Positions 33,406 to 41,948 are shown, counted from the first letter of the stretch. The stretch: DNA of 64,000 nucleotides from Actinoplanes sp. KI2 (GCF_025630775.1 NZ_JAOSZE010000020.1:105566-169565), one strand, 5' to 3'. Program-made: numbers and translations. The notes: generated from the letters alone by a model not told the origin.

Positions 33406-33757
33406 GGGTCGCGATCTCGCGGCGACCAGCAGATACAGCGCCACCGTCAGGGCGGCAAGGCACGATCCGATGATCACGACCGGCACTGATCGGGTCGTGC
33501 CGTAGAGCGCGCCGACAGCGGCGAGACAACCGTTGGCCACCGCGATGACACTGCGCGGCCGCGGGACGCGCCTCCTCGACCGGGCCGGTTGCCGGTCAGG
33601 GGTCACCCGGCGAGGTGCCGCATGCCTGTTCATGTCCAGAAGTGCGGTCACCGGACCCGGCTGTGCAAGCTCATCGGCACAAAAAGTCGGCCTTGCGGAC
33701 TTTGCACGTTTCCGGATCGCTTTCCCTCTATGGGATAGCGAAAGGAGCTCCGAACGT
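33406..33757 (-). other. Gene-poor stretch with a possible small membrane-protein remnant
   Basis: On the minus strand from about 33633 a frame encodes a basic N-terminus (MNRHAAPRRVTPDRQ) and two hydrophobic segments (SVIAVANGCLAAVGALYG and VVIIGSCLAALTVALYLLVA). It has no stop at the expected point and runs into antisense of the hydrolase gene, so it may be a decayed gene for a two-helix membrane protein. The right part of the stretch should hold the promoter of the sigma-factor gene. Confidence 0.35.
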
Positions 33758-34270
33758 ATGGTCTTGGGCCCGGACGGGTTTGACGAGTTCTTCCGTCGAT
33801 CCGCTGCACGCATCGTCTTGTTCTTGATCAAGATTGGGGCGAGCCGGGAGGAAGCGGAGGACAGTGTGCAAGAGGCGATGGCGAGCGCCTATCTCAAATG
33901 GCACGAGATCGACCACCCGGAAGCGTGGGTGCGGCTCGTAGCCGAGCGAAACTTCATCGCCGCGGCAGAACGTGCCCGGTCCGCATCGTTCAAAGCCGTG
34001 CGCGGAGGCTGGTGCGCGGACCGGGGGCAGACCGACGTCGACCTCACGGAGTTCGACGAGGAGCAACGGGTCGTCCTCAGTCTCATCCGCAGCCTGCCGT
34101 ACCAACAGCGCCGCGCCATGGCATGGTATTACGACGGATTCGAAGTGCGGGAGATCGCTACTCGTCTCGGCAAGTCGGAAGCGACGGTCCGGTCGCACCT
34201 ACGACACGCCCGACACCAGTTGAGGCGAAAACTGAACGCGTACCGAGTCGCCAAGGAAGGGGCGAATTGA
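33758..34270 (+). CDS. ECF-type RNA polymerase sigma factor
   Basis: A 170-residue sigma factor. Region 2 reads DFF-like FDEFFRRSAARIVLFLIKIG, then EEAEDSVQEAMASAYLKWHE with the promoter-melting helix; region 4 is SLPYQQRRAMAWYYDGFEV followed by the helix-turn-helix EIATRLGKSEATVRSHLRHA. The ATG follows AAAGGAG at 33741-33747, and the longer upstream frame was excluded. No classical anti-sigma gene is adjacent, but a 73-residue frame overlaps its stop as TTGA and may take that role. Confidence 0.88.
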   Translation: MVLGPDGFDEFFRRSAARIVLFLIKIGASREEAEDSVQEAMASAYLKWHEIDHPEAWVRLVAERNFIAAAERARSASFKAVRGGWCADRGQTDVDLTEFDEEQRVVLSLIRSLPYQQRRAMAWYYDGFEVREIATRLGKSEATVRSHLRHARHQLRRKLNAYRVAKEGAN

Positions 34271-34488
34271 ATCTGCAGGATTCTCCTGATGACTACGCGG
34301 CCCTGGACGCTCGCCTGCTCGCAGCCGACGCGGGCGCCCTTTTCACGCTCGACCGGATTCTCGACATCGATGCCGCGCTGGCAACCATCAAGATAACCAC
34401 GGCGCGGGAGTACGAAGACCCGCCGACCCGGGACGGCCCCGCCGCGTCCAGGCCGATTCCCTGCGGGCGCTGGGAGATCGACCGGTAG
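34267..34488 (+). CDS. Small protein coupled to the ECF sigma factor
   Basis: A 73-residue acidic reading frame (NLQDSPDDYAALDARLLAAD, then LFTLDRILDIDAALATI) starting at a TTG that overlaps the sigma stop as TTGA. It resembles no family I recognise. Length, charge and coupling suggest a regulatory partner, perhaps binding the sigma factor, but there is no zinc (HxxxCxxC) motif. Confidence 0.6.
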   Translation: MNLQDSPDDYAALDARLLAADAGALFTLDRILDIDAALATIKITTAREYEDPPTRDGPAASRPIPCGRWEIDR

Positions 34489-34505
34489 CGGCGAGAACGG
34501 CCCGC

Positions 34506-35162
34506 TCAGGCGGTTGAGGAGCCGCAGCCGGTGCAGAACATGGCGTTGGCGTTCACCTGCGTGCCGCACTGGCCGCAGAAGCGCTTCGCCTCCGGCGCGG
34601 CCGCGAGCGGGGTGCCGCAGTGCTGGCAGTACTTGCCGCCGCCGGTCTCGTTCGAGCAGGACGGGCAGCGGCCCACGGCGGTCGTGCCGTAGTTCGTGCC
34701 CTCGGTCCAGTCGACCGTACGGATCTTGTCGTTGAGCTGTTCGACCTGGGCCCGCGCCTGGATGCCGGCGATCTCCTGGTCGAGCTTGGGCGCGCAGTTC
34801 GTGCAGACGCCGCGCTCGTCGTTCCAGCAGACCTGGTGGCAGACCCACTGGCCGCAGCGGTGGCACTGGTTGAAGTTGGGCCGGATCTCCTCGACTGCGC
34901 TCTGCAGCGCCTTGTCCCAGGCCGGGCCGCGGGTGCCGTCGCGCATCCAGTTGGCGTCCCAGCCCAGCTCGGAGGCCTTGCGGCCCCACTCGCCGCCGAT
35001 CAGGTCGCCGCCCATCCGCAGCAGCTTGCCGCCGAAGTTCATCGCCGAGCGCTTGAACGACGACGTGTAGCCGTTGCCACAGCGCTCGCAGTAGAACTCG
35101 AACTGGTAACCCTCGTGCGTCGACCGGTCCTGGTAGTTGTCCGTGAAGCCGACCATGCCCAT
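34506..35162 (-). CDS. Multi-zinc-ribbon protein
   Basis: A 218-residue soluble protein with at least four Cys-pair knuckles: FYCERCGNGY near residue 24, NQCHRCGQWVCHQVCW and VCTNCAP near 100-120, then three double-zinc-ribbon units at the C-terminus (GRCPSCSNE, KYCQHCGTP, RFCGQCGTQ, MFCTGCGSS). The middle helical part (VEEIRPNF) links them. Such proteins bind zinc and act as structural or adaptor modules; the partner is unknown. Convergent with the sigma operon. Confidence 0.82.
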   Translation of the reverse strand: MGMVGFTDNYQDRSTHEGYQFEFYCERCGNGYTSSFKRSAMNFGGKLLRMGGDLIGGEWGRKASELGWDANWMRDGTRGPAWDKALQSAVEEIRPNFNQCHRCGQWVCHQVCWNDERGVCTNCAPKLDQEIAGIQARAQVEQLNDKIRTVDWTEGTNYGTTAVGRCPSCSNETGGGKYCQHCGTPLAAAPEAKRFCGQCGTQVNANAMFCTGCGSSTA

Positions 35163-35415
35163 GTTGCTTGCCCCCCAAGGATCTCGCCCGGGTGCAGACG
35201 GTACCCAAGTGATGCGACTTTATCGACGGGGGGCCGGGCCTCATAGTTAAACGCTTTGCCGATGGTGTTTCGAACAGATCCGAACACCGGAATTCAAATA
35301 TTGACTCAATCGACCATCGGGGTTAACTTTCAACACAGTTAACTAGTTCGATGTCTGCCCGGCCGGCCACCGCAGACTCCTCAGCGCTCCGTTCCCCGAT
35401 GAGGAGCAACTCCCC
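35163..35415. promoter_or_regulatory. Divergent region between zinc-ribbon and GH54 genes
   Basis: TTGACT (35301-35306) and TAACTT (35324-35329), 17 bp apart, form a plausible promoter for the GH54 gene. The -10 lies inside GTTAAC-N10-GTTAAC (35322-35343). An inverted repeat GGTGTT/AACACC (35264-35269 and 35283-35288) lies closer to the zinc-ribbon gene. Confidence 0.5.
35322..35343 (+). promoter_or_regulatory. GTTAAC operator-like element upstream of GH54 copy 2
   Basis: GTTAACTTTCAACA (35322-35335) is followed by a second GTTAAC at 35338-35343, 72 bp before the GH54 start. It is a variant of the 15-mer found before GH54 copies 1 and 3 and overlaps the putative -10. Confidence 0.6.
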
Positions 35416-37245
35416 ATGCCCAGATTCCGTCTCCCCGCCCTCGGCGCCGCCCTGCTGCTGGTGATCGGCCTGCTCTTCGGCCAGGCCGGCACGGCACAGG
35501 CGGCCACCTCTCTCCCCTGCGACATCTACGCGTCCGCCGGTACCCCCTGCGTCGCCGCGCACAGCACCGTGCGCGCCCTCTTCGCGTCCTACGGCGGGGC
35601 GCTCTACCAGCTCACCCGCGCCTCCGACGGCGCGACCCACAACGTCGGGCTGCTCGCGGCCGGCGGCTACGTCAACGCCGGCGACCACGACGCCTTCTGC
35701 AACGGCACGACCTGCCGGATCACCAAGATCTACGACCAGACCAGCCGGCACAGCGACCTGTCGGTCGCGCCCGACGGCGGGGCCGGCAGCGGCGACCGCG
35801 GCGCCGACGCGAGCCAGATCGCGGTGACCGCGGGCGGCCACAAGGCGTACGGGATCTGGGTCTCCCCCGGCATCGGCTACCGCTACACGGGCGTCGCCTC
35901 GGGCGTCGCGGTCAACGGCCAGCCCGAGGGCGTCTACATGGTGGCCAGCGGCACCCACGTCGGCTCGGACTGCTGCTTCGACTACGGCAACGCGGAGTCG
36001 ACGCCGTACGACACCGGCAACGGCCACATGGACGCCGTCAGCATCGCCACCACCTGCTACTTCCAGCCCTGCAACGGCTCCGGACCATGGGTCGAGGCGG
36101 ACATGGAGAACGGCATGTTCCAGGGCGGGAACGGCTCGAACACCGCCAACGCCGGCAACAAGTCGACCTACGTCACGGCGGTGCTCAAGAACAACGGGCA
36201 GACCACGTACGCGATCAAGGGTGGAAACTCGCAGTCGGGTGGCCTGAGCACGTGGTGGAACGGCTCGCTGCCGACCGACAAGTCCGGCTACCGCCCGATG
36301 CACCAGGAGGGCGGCATCATCCTGGGCATCGGCGGCGACAACAGCAACCGCAACATGGGCACCTGGTTCGAGGGCGCGATGGTGTCGGGCTACCCGACCG
36401 ACGCGGCCGAGGACGCGGTCCAGGCGAACGTCGTCTCGGTCGGCTATGCCGGGCAGACCAACGTCCCGAACGGCCCGTCCGGCACGGTCATCGGCCCCGG
36501 CGGCAAGTGCGTCGACGTGGCCGCGAACGACACCGGCGTCAACCTCGCCCCCGTGCAGTTGTGGGACTGCCAGTCGTACGCCTCGGACCAGCACTGGACG
36601 CACTACGCCGACAACTCGCTGCGCACCCTCGGCCGCTGCCTCGACATCAACGGCAACGGCACGGCCAACGGCACCCAGGTGGAGCTCTGGGACTGCAACG
36701 GCGTCGGCGGCCAGAAGTGGATCCAGCAGGCCGACGGATCGCTGCGCAACCCGCAGTCCGGCCGCTGCCTCGACTCGCCGAGCGGCAACACCGGCAACGG
36801 CACCCGGCTGCAGATCTACGACTGCAACGGCTCCGCGGCGCAGAAGTTCGCGGTCAACGGCGGCGGACCGGCGGTCGGGCCCGGCAGCAAGTGCATCGAC
36901 GTGGCGGCCGACGACACCGGCGGCAACGGTGCCGCGGTGCAGCTGTGGGACTGCCAGTCCTACGCGATCGACCAGCACTGGGTACGGCAGAGCAACGGCG
37001 CCCTGCGGACGCTCGGCCGCTGCCTCGACATCAACGGCAACGGCACCGCCAACGGCACCCAGGTCGAGCTCTGGGACTGCAACGGCGTCGGCGGCCAGAA
37101 CTGGCAGCAGCAGGCCGACGGGTCACTGCTCAACCCGCAGTCCGGCCGCTGCCTCGACTCGCCGAGCGGCAACACGGCCAACGGCACTCGGTTGCAGATC
37201 TATGACTGCAACGGTAGCAATGCCCAGAAGTTCGCCCTGAGCTGA
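35416..37245 (+). CDS. Secreted GH54 alpha-L-arabinofuranosidase with two ricin-B/CBM13 lectin domains
   Basis: A 609-residue exported enzyme. A signal peptide (LGAALLLVIGLLFGQAGTAQA) precedes the GH54 domain, about residues 32-350, with CCFDYGNAESTP (nucleophile Glu) and ILGIGGDNSNRNMG (acid/base Asp). Two beta-trefoil domains of about 128 residues follow (GPGGKCVDVAANDTG and GPGSKCIDVAADDTG starts, repeated LWDCNGVGGQ); the DNA repeats at a 384-bp period. It would bind xylan or galactan through the lectin domains while releasing arabinose. It is one of three GH54 paralogues in the window, each with different C-terminal domains. Confidence 0.9.
   Translation: MPRFRLPALGAALLLVIGLLFGQAGTAQAATSLPCDIYASAGTPCVAAHSTVRALFASYGGALYQLTRASDGATHNVGLLAAGGYVNAGDHDAFCNGTTCRITKIYDQTSRHSDLSVAPDGGAGSGDRGADASQIAVTAGGHKAYGIWVSPGIGYRYTGVASGVAVNGQPEGVYMVASGTHVGSDCCFDYGNAESTPYDTGNGHMDAVSIATTCYFQPCNGSGPWVEADMENGMFQGGNGSNTANAGNKSTYVTAVLKNNGQTTYAIKGGNSQSGGLSTWWNGSLPTDKSGYRPMHQEGGIILGIGGDNSNRNMGTWFEGAMVSGYPTDAAEDAVQANVVSVGYAGQTNVPNGPSGTVIGPGGKCVDVAANDTGVNLAPVQLWDCQSYASDQHWTHYADNSLRTLGRCLDINGNGTANGTQVELWDCNGVGGQKWIQQADGSLRNPQSGRCLDSPSGNTGNGTRLQIYDCNGSAAQKFAVNGGGPAVGPGSKCIDVAADDTGGNGAAVQLWDCQSYAIDQHWVRQSNGALRTLGRCLDINGNGTANGTQVELWDCNGVGGQNWQQQADGSLLNPQSGRCLDSPSGNTANGTRLQIYDCNGSNAQKFALS
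36480..37242 (+). repeat. Tandem duplication of a 384-bp ricin-B domain
   Basis: GGCCGCTGCCTCGACATCAA occurs at 36631 and 37015, exactly 384 bp apart, and the surrounding sequence stays nearly identical. The 128-codon unit was duplicated in frame. Confidence 0.85.
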
Positions 37246-37294
37246 CCGTACCGCTTCATTCCCCACGCCGGTCGCCGATCGGTTTGGCGTCGAC

Positions 37295-37323
37295 GAGGCC
37301 CGCGCCCGCCCGGTGCGGGCCTC
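37295..37323 (+). terminator. Hairpin between GH54 and VanY-type genes
   Basis: GAGGCCCGC (37295-37303) pairs with GCGGGCCTC (37315-37323). No T-tract follows, so termination is only likely. Confidence 0.5.
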
Positions 37324-37346
37324 CGCCACGTCCTGGGGAGGATCGC

Positions 37347-38330
37347 TTGCGGAAGTACCCAGCCGTCATGGCCGCCGTGCTGGCCACGACTCCGATCATC
37401 GCGGTTGCGGCGCAACCGGCGGAAGCTGCCCAGCCGGCCGCGGCGAAGACCTGGTCGTCGCTGATGTGGAAGGCGCTCAGCCCGATGGACGAGGTCGTCC
37501 GGCTGCGCGCCGCGCTGCCGAGCCTCCGGCAGACGGCCACCGTCCGGAAGGTCGCCGTCCAGCAGACGACCGCCGCGCAGAGCAAGGCGCTGGCCGGCCT
37601 CACCGCGGCGACCGCCACCAACGTCAAGGCCAAGAAGGCGTACGCGACGGCCGTCGCGATCCGGAAGAAGGCGAAGACCAAGGCCGAGCGCCGCCGGCTG
37701 AACGCGACCGTGGTGCAGCGGCGCACGCAGCTCGGCAAGTCGGTGGTCACGCTGCGCACCGCGGAGACCGGCCTGCGCAATGCCACCGTGAAGCTGGTCG
37801 CGGCCAACGACGCCTGGCAAGCCGCCGCCGCGGCGGTGCGCAACGCCGAGCTGAAGACCGCTACGGACGGCTACAACGCGCGCCCGGCCGGGCAGGCCGC
37901 CGAGCTCGCCGCCCAGGTCGTCACCGACACCCGGGCGGCCTTCAAGACCACCGACACCACCCAGGTCCACGGGATCACCGTCAACCGGACCGTCGCGTAC
38001 GCCTTCAAGCACATGATCGACGATGCCGCCAAGGACGGCGTGGCGCTCTCCGGCGGCGGCTTCCGCACCCGGGACCAGCAGATCAAGCTGCGGGTCACCA
38101 ACGGCTGCCCGGACATCTGGACGGCGCCCGCGTCGTCCTGCAAGGTGCCGACCGCGATTCCGGGACGCTCGCTGCACGAGATCGGGCTGGCCGTGGACAT
38201 GACGTACGGCGGCAAGACGATCCCGAACCACGCCAGTCCCGGCTACAAGTGGCTGGCTGCCCACGCGGCCAGGTACGGCTACCAGAACCTGCCGTCGGAG
38301 CCCTGGCACTGGTCGATCACCGGCGGCTGA
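37347..38330 (+). CDS. VanY-type D-alanyl-D-alanine carboxypeptidase (peptidase M15B), secreted
   Basis: A 327-residue protein. TTG 37347 with GGGGAGGA upstream is preferred over ATG 37368. A signal peptide (MAAVLATTPIIAVAAQPAEA region) precedes a long Lys/Ala-rich helical, coiled-coil-like part (about residues 50-180). The C-terminal M15 domain has GFRTRDQQIKLR, GRSLHEIGLAVDMTYGG with the SxHxxGxAxD zinc motif and EPWHWS with the third zinc His. It trims peptidoglycan stem peptides outside the membrane. The helical part may anchor or space the enzyme in the wall. Confidence 0.85.
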   Translation: MRKYPAVMAAVLATTPIIAVAAQPAEAAQPAAAKTWSSLMWKALSPMDEVVRLRAALPSLRQTATVRKVAVQQTTAAQSKALAGLTAATATNVKAKKAYATAVAIRKKAKTKAERRRLNATVVQRRTQLGKSVVTLRTAETGLRNATVKLVAANDAWQAAAAAVRNAELKTATDGYNARPAGQAAELAAQVVTDTRAAFKTTDTTQVHGITVNRTVAYAFKHMIDDAAKDGVALSGGGFRTRDQQIKLRVTNGCPDIWTAPASSCKVPTAIPGRSLHEIGLAVDMTYGGKTIPNHASPGYKWLAAHAARYGYQNLPSEPWHWSITGG

Positions 38331-38336
38331 CGCCGG

Positions 38337-38918
38337 TCACCGGGCCGTTCTGACCCGCACGCCCCCGGAGAGCAGCGAGTCGTGCAGCTCCAGGGTGGTC
38401 AGCGTGACCGTCTTCGGCACGTCGAAGACGATCTTGCCGGCCACCCGCTCGCCGGGGGCGACCCGGTCCAGGAACGTCCTGGTGTCCCGGTTGACGTAGA
38501 GGTCGGCGATCTCGTCGACGCCGTACTCGGTGCCGGCCGCGTCGAACCCCTTCTGCGCATAGCTCAGGAAGAACTGCGCCCCGTCGGCGATGTTGCGCGC
38601 CGACAGGCTGACGATGCAGAACTTGCCCTTGGCGGTGCGCTTGAGGTGCTCCTGGCCGAGCGTGGTGTGCGAGCAGTCGACCTGGGAGACGACGAACTCG
38701 AACTTCCCGTCGCGCACCGCGGCGCCGACCCCCGGCGTCGCCTGGGCGGTTTGGGCGGATTTGGTCGGCGTGGTCGTGGCGGCCGCCGGCTCCTTGGCGG
38801 TGAACCGCTCGACTGCGACGCCGGCTACCAGCAGCACGACGATCGCACCGAGCCCGAGCAGGCCGGCATACAGCGGTTTCAGTGGGGGGCGGCGTTGCGG
38901 TCGAGGTTCGTACGACAT
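38337..38918 (-). CDS. DUF4352-like membrane-anchored protein
   Basis: A 193-residue protein with one membrane segment near residues 17-37 (LYAGLLGLGAIVVLLVAGVA), a Thr/Ala-rich linker and an extracellular immunoglobulin-like DUF4352 domain (FVVSQVDCSHTTLG, FCIVSLSARNIADGAQFFLS, LYVNRDTRTFLDRVAPGER). The ATG at 38918 is preceded by GGAG. Function of the domain is unknown; members are often lipoproteins or anchored surface proteins. It is convergent with the VanY-type gene. Confidence 0.75.
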   Translation of the reverse strand: MSYEPRPQRRPPLKPLYAGLLGLGAIVVLLVAGVAVERFTAKEPAAATTTPTKSAQTAQATPGVGAAVRDGKFEFVVSQVDCSHTTLGQEHLKRTAKGKFCIVSLSARNIADGAQFFLSYAQKGFDAAGTEYGVDEIADLYVNRDTRTFLDRVAPGERVAGKIVFDVPKTVTLTTLELHDSLLSGGVRVRTAR

Positions 38919-39048
38919 CGGGCCACTCCATGGGGCCGGCCGGACTCGCTCCCTCAACTGTCGGTCAGCGGGCCGGACCGGGCCACCGCTTTCGGGTGAT
39001 CAGCGGCGCCCTCCGCCTGATCGGACATGCCGGGCCGCGGGGTCTGCC

Positions 39049-39410
39049 TCACGCCGCCCAGAAGATCGTGCACTCGTTGTCTCGTGCTGCCACCCGGTAG
39101 AAGCTGGTGAGCTCCTCATATCGGCCCGCCAGCCGGGTTCGGTACGACGGAAAGTCACGATCGATCCGGATGGCTTTCCATTCGACCAATACGGCGGGCA
39201 GAAAAGGCGTGAGGCTCGCGAACGATGTCTGCTCCAGGCGCACGGCGACCTCGGGTCGAACAGCATGCGGAAGGGCCGCCACTCCCAGTCCAGCTCGAGC
39301 CGCTCGGGTGGCCCGAATCTCGTCACCTCGTCGTAAGCGCTGGACGGCTCGGCTTGAATGTCCGCTCGTCGCGATGTGGACAGCCGAATGAGGTCACCCA
39401 GCACGCTCAT
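39049..39410 (-). pseudogene. Uncharacterised protein gene, frameshifted
   Basis: From ATG 39410 the frame encodes MSVLGDLIRLSTSRRADIQ and continues to WEWRPFRMLFDP; the remainder (EVAVRLEQTSFASLTPFLPA ... CTIFWAA) is in another frame. One extra G in CCGAGG near 39249 would join them as FDPEVAVRLEQ, giving about 120 residues. I do not recognise the family. Either a sequencing error or a true single-base loss; both halves keep normal codon use. Confidence 0.6.
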
Positions 39411-39481
39411 GACACATCGCTCCCCTGTGTCGCCCACGTCGCGGGCGTGTCCGCTGGAGGATAGCCGGGATACTGGTCGCC

Positions 39482-40159
39482 GTGACGATCAAGGCGTTGA
39501 TCTTTGACTTCGACGGTCTGCTGATGGATACGGAGAGCACGCTGCTGGAGAGTTGGCGCTGGGAGTGGCGCCGGCATGGTCTCGAACTCGACCCGGCCGG
39601 CTTCTTCGCCGACCACGGCGGCGACGCGAACGAGCCGCGATACCTGGAGCTGGCGGCAGCGGTGGGACCGGCCTACGACCGTGGCTCCAGCCACACGCTC
39701 CGGATGGCCTACCGGGCGGAACTGAATGCGGCGCTCGACCCCGCGCCGGGCATCGTCGACTGGCTGGACCGGGCCGCGGAGCTGGGACTTCGGCTGGCGG
39801 TGTCGAGCAGTTCCCCGATTTCCCACGTGGGCGCGATGTTGGATCAGGCGGGACTGCGTGAGCGGTTCGAGGTGCTGGCGACCGGCGATGAGGTGGCCGC
39901 GCACAAGCCGGATCCGGCGGTCTATCTGCTGGCGCTGGACCGGCTCGGGCTGCGGGCGCAGGACGCGGTCGCGTTCGAGGACGCCGCGCACGGCGTGACG
40001 GCGGCGCACACGGCCGGCCTGCGCTGCGTGGCCGTGCCGAACCCGCATGCCGACCACGCCCGCTTCGCCGCCGCCGATCTTCTGTTGGCGAGCGCCGCCG
40101 AGCTGTCCCTGGACGAGGTCCTGGCCGCACTTGATCGGCGCACCGACCGTCCTCGGTGA
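39482..40159 (+). CDS. HAD-superfamily phosphatase, beta-phosphoglucomutase-like
   Basis: A 225-residue HAD hydrolase of subfamily IA. Motif I is IFDFDGLLMDTEST with the nucleophile Asp, motif II LAVSSSSPISHVG, motif III KPDPAVYLLAL and motif IV VAFEDAAHGVTAAHTAG. The helical cap lies between about residues 20 and 85. It removes phosphate from a small sugar or nucleotide phosphate, or isomerises a sugar phosphate. GTG start at 39482. Single gene. Confidence 0.88.
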   Translation: MTIKALIFDFDGLLMDTESTLLESWRWEWRRHGLELDPAGFFADHGGDANEPRYLELAAAVGPAYDRGSSHTLRMAYRAELNAALDPAPGIVDWLDRAAELGLRLAVSSSSPISHVGAMLDQAGLRERFEVLATGDEVAAHKPDPAVYLLALDRLGLRAQDAVAFEDAAHGVTAAHTAGLRCVAVPNPHADHARFAAADLLLASAAELSLDEVLAALDRRTDRPR

Positions 40160-40412
40160 ACGGATTCCGTACGGACGTGACGGCTGCCCGCCGCGAACCA
40201 CCGGCCGGATCCCCTGGCGAGCGACCGCGACCGGATTGGTCGCTCTCGATACCGGCTGAGGGGATTTGCCCCGCGGTGTTAGCCTTCTCCGCTGGCGAAG
40301 GCAATCGATTTGCCGGAATCACGGCCAACGGCCGACCTGGGGCCACACCGTTGACCGCGGCGGCGGTCCGACGGCGACGAACCCCAGGTGACGACACGGG
40401 GAGGAACGTGCG

Positions 40413-41948
40413 GTGGCAATGCCGGACAAGGGTGACCGGACCGACGAGGTGACCGTGGCGCTTCCCGCGCAGCCCGCCGCGGATGCGGCCGAGACGGTGA
40501 CTCCGGACGAACCCACGGTAAAGCTGCCCGGAACACCTGGGGCGCCGGCCGAGCAACCGGCCGCGGACGACGACACCACCGCCAAGCTGCCCGGCCTTGG
40601 CGCGGCGACGGACGACGGCGAGGCGACCATCGCGTCTTCCAAGCAGGCGGCGGAGGTAACGCCGGGAGACGACGCGCCGACCAGCGCGGAGCCGACGCTG
40701 CCCATCCCCGCCATGCCGGACCCGGACGAGGCGACCACGGCGCTGCCGACCCCGCCGGAGGCGACCGATTCGAAGGCCTCACCGCCCGCGCCGACGGCAG
40801 AGCCGGCGCTCGCCGATGCCACCGTCGCGATCCCGGCCGCCCCTGCGTCGCAGTCGGAGGAGCCGACGCTCGCCGATCCCACCGTCGCGATCCCGGCCGC
40901 CCCTGCGTCGCAGTCGGAGGAGCCGACGCTCGCCGATCCCACCGTCGCGATCCCGGCCGCGCGTGCCTCACTGCCGGAGGAGCGCACCGTCGCGTTGCCC
41001 CCCGCGGCGCCCGCGCCGGCGCGCGAGGCGGCACCGGCACGCGAGGCGGCACCGGCACGCGAGGCGGCACCAGCGCGCGAGGCGGCACCGGCACGCGAGG
41101 CGGCACCGGCGACACACCCCGGCCGCCTCCAGTTCGGCCGCCGCCGTTTGCTGCTCGCGGGCGCAGGCGTGGCCGCGGCGGCGATCGTCGGCGGCATCAC
41201 CGCGCAGCGGGCCGGCCGTCAGCCGAACGCGGCCGGCTCCGCGGTCCGACCGGCCAACCCGACCGCGGTGACCACCACCAGGTCGCGCGCGCCCGAGACC
41301 ACGCACGTCACCACGCCGCCGGTCCCGGTGCAGCGGAAGCCGATCTTCACGCTGGCGGAGTATCGGAAGGCGACCGGCGCCGGCCCGTTCCCGGCCAACG
41401 CGGTCGCGCTGACCATCGACGACGGACCGCACCCGATCTGGACACCGAAGATCCTGCAGCTGCTGGACCAGCACCACGTACCCGCAATGTTCTGCATGAT
41501 CGGCAACCAGGTGCTGGGTCACGAGAACATCGCCAAGATGGTGACCGCTGCGGGACACCAGCTCGCGAACCACACCTGGAGCCACCCCACGTCGCTGCAG
41601 AAGAAGACCGGCGACGTCGTACACCAAGAGATCCTCCGCGCCCAGGAGAAGATCCATGACACCACCGGGCAGGCACCGAAGCTCTTCCGCTCCCCCGGCG
41701 GTGCCTGGTCGCCGACCGTGCTGCAGCAGACCGCAGCGGCCGGTCTGCTGCCGCTGGACTGGACCAATGATCCGAAGGATTGGGCCCGGCCCGGCGTCGG
41801 CAAGATCGAGCACACCTTGCTGACCGCGCGACCCGGTCAGATCCTGCTCTGTCACGACGGCGGCGGCGACCGGTCCCAGACCTACAACGCACTCAAGGTT
41901 GTGCTGCCCCAGTTGAAGAGCCGCGGTCTGCACTTCGTCGCCCTCTGA
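40413..41948 (+). CDS. Membrane-anchored polysaccharide deacetylase with long repeat-rich N-terminus
   Basis: A 511-residue protein. Residues 1-230 form a cytoplasmic low-complexity acidic Ala/Pro/Thr region with three 20-residue repeats (EPTLADPTVAIPAAPASQSE type) and five AREAAP units. A membrane segment (RRLLLAGAGVAAAAIVGGI) leads to the extracellular CE4 domain: VALTIDDGPHPIWT (metal Asp), NHTWSHPTSL (two His), LFRSPGGAW, DWTNDPKDW and ILLCHDGGG, all expected catalytic motifs. It probably deacetylates peptidoglycan or chitin-type polymers. The repeated DEATT/EPTVxxP pattern may bind a cytoplasmic partner or be phosphorylated on Thr; that is a guess. Confidence 0.85.
   Translation: MAMPDKGDRTDEVTVALPAQPAADAAETVTPDEPTVKLPGTPGAPAEQPAADDDTTAKLPGLGAATDDGEATIASSKQAAEVTPGDDAPTSAEPTLPIPAMPDPDEATTALPTPPEATDSKASPPAPTAEPALADATVAIPAAPASQSEEPTLADPTVAIPAAPASQSEEPTLADPTVAIPAARASLPEERTVALPPAAPAPAREAAPAREAAPAREAAPAREAAPAREAAPATHPGRLQFGRRRLLLAGAGVAAAAIVGGITAQRAGRQPNAAGSAVRPANPTAVTTTRSRAPETTHVTTPPVPVQRKPIFTLAEYRKATGAGPFPANAVALTIDDGPHPIWTPKILQLLDQHHVPAMFCMIGNQVLGHENIAKMVTAAGHQLANHTWSHPTSLQKKTGDVVHQEILRAQEKIHDTTGQAPKLFRSPGGAWSPTVLQQTAAAGLLPLDWTNDPKDWARPGVGKIEHTLLTARPGQILLCHDGGGDRSQTYNALKVVLPQLKSRGLHFVAL
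40801..40980 (+). repeat. Three 60-bp tandem repeats
   Basis: Units at 40801, 40861 and 40921 are nearly identical over 60 bp; the third diverges in its last 20 bases. They encode 20-residue units in the N-terminal part of the deacetylase. Confidence 0.95.
41024..41113 (+). repeat. Five 18-bp tandem repeats
   Basis: GCACGCGAGGCGGCACCG and near-copies occur five times in tandem, encoding AREAAP, just before the membrane segment of the deacetylase. Confidence 0.9.

Noticed and set aside
40801..41113. CRISPR or intergenic minisatellite
   Set aside because: Both repeat types are in frame inside the deacetylase gene and have no spacers.
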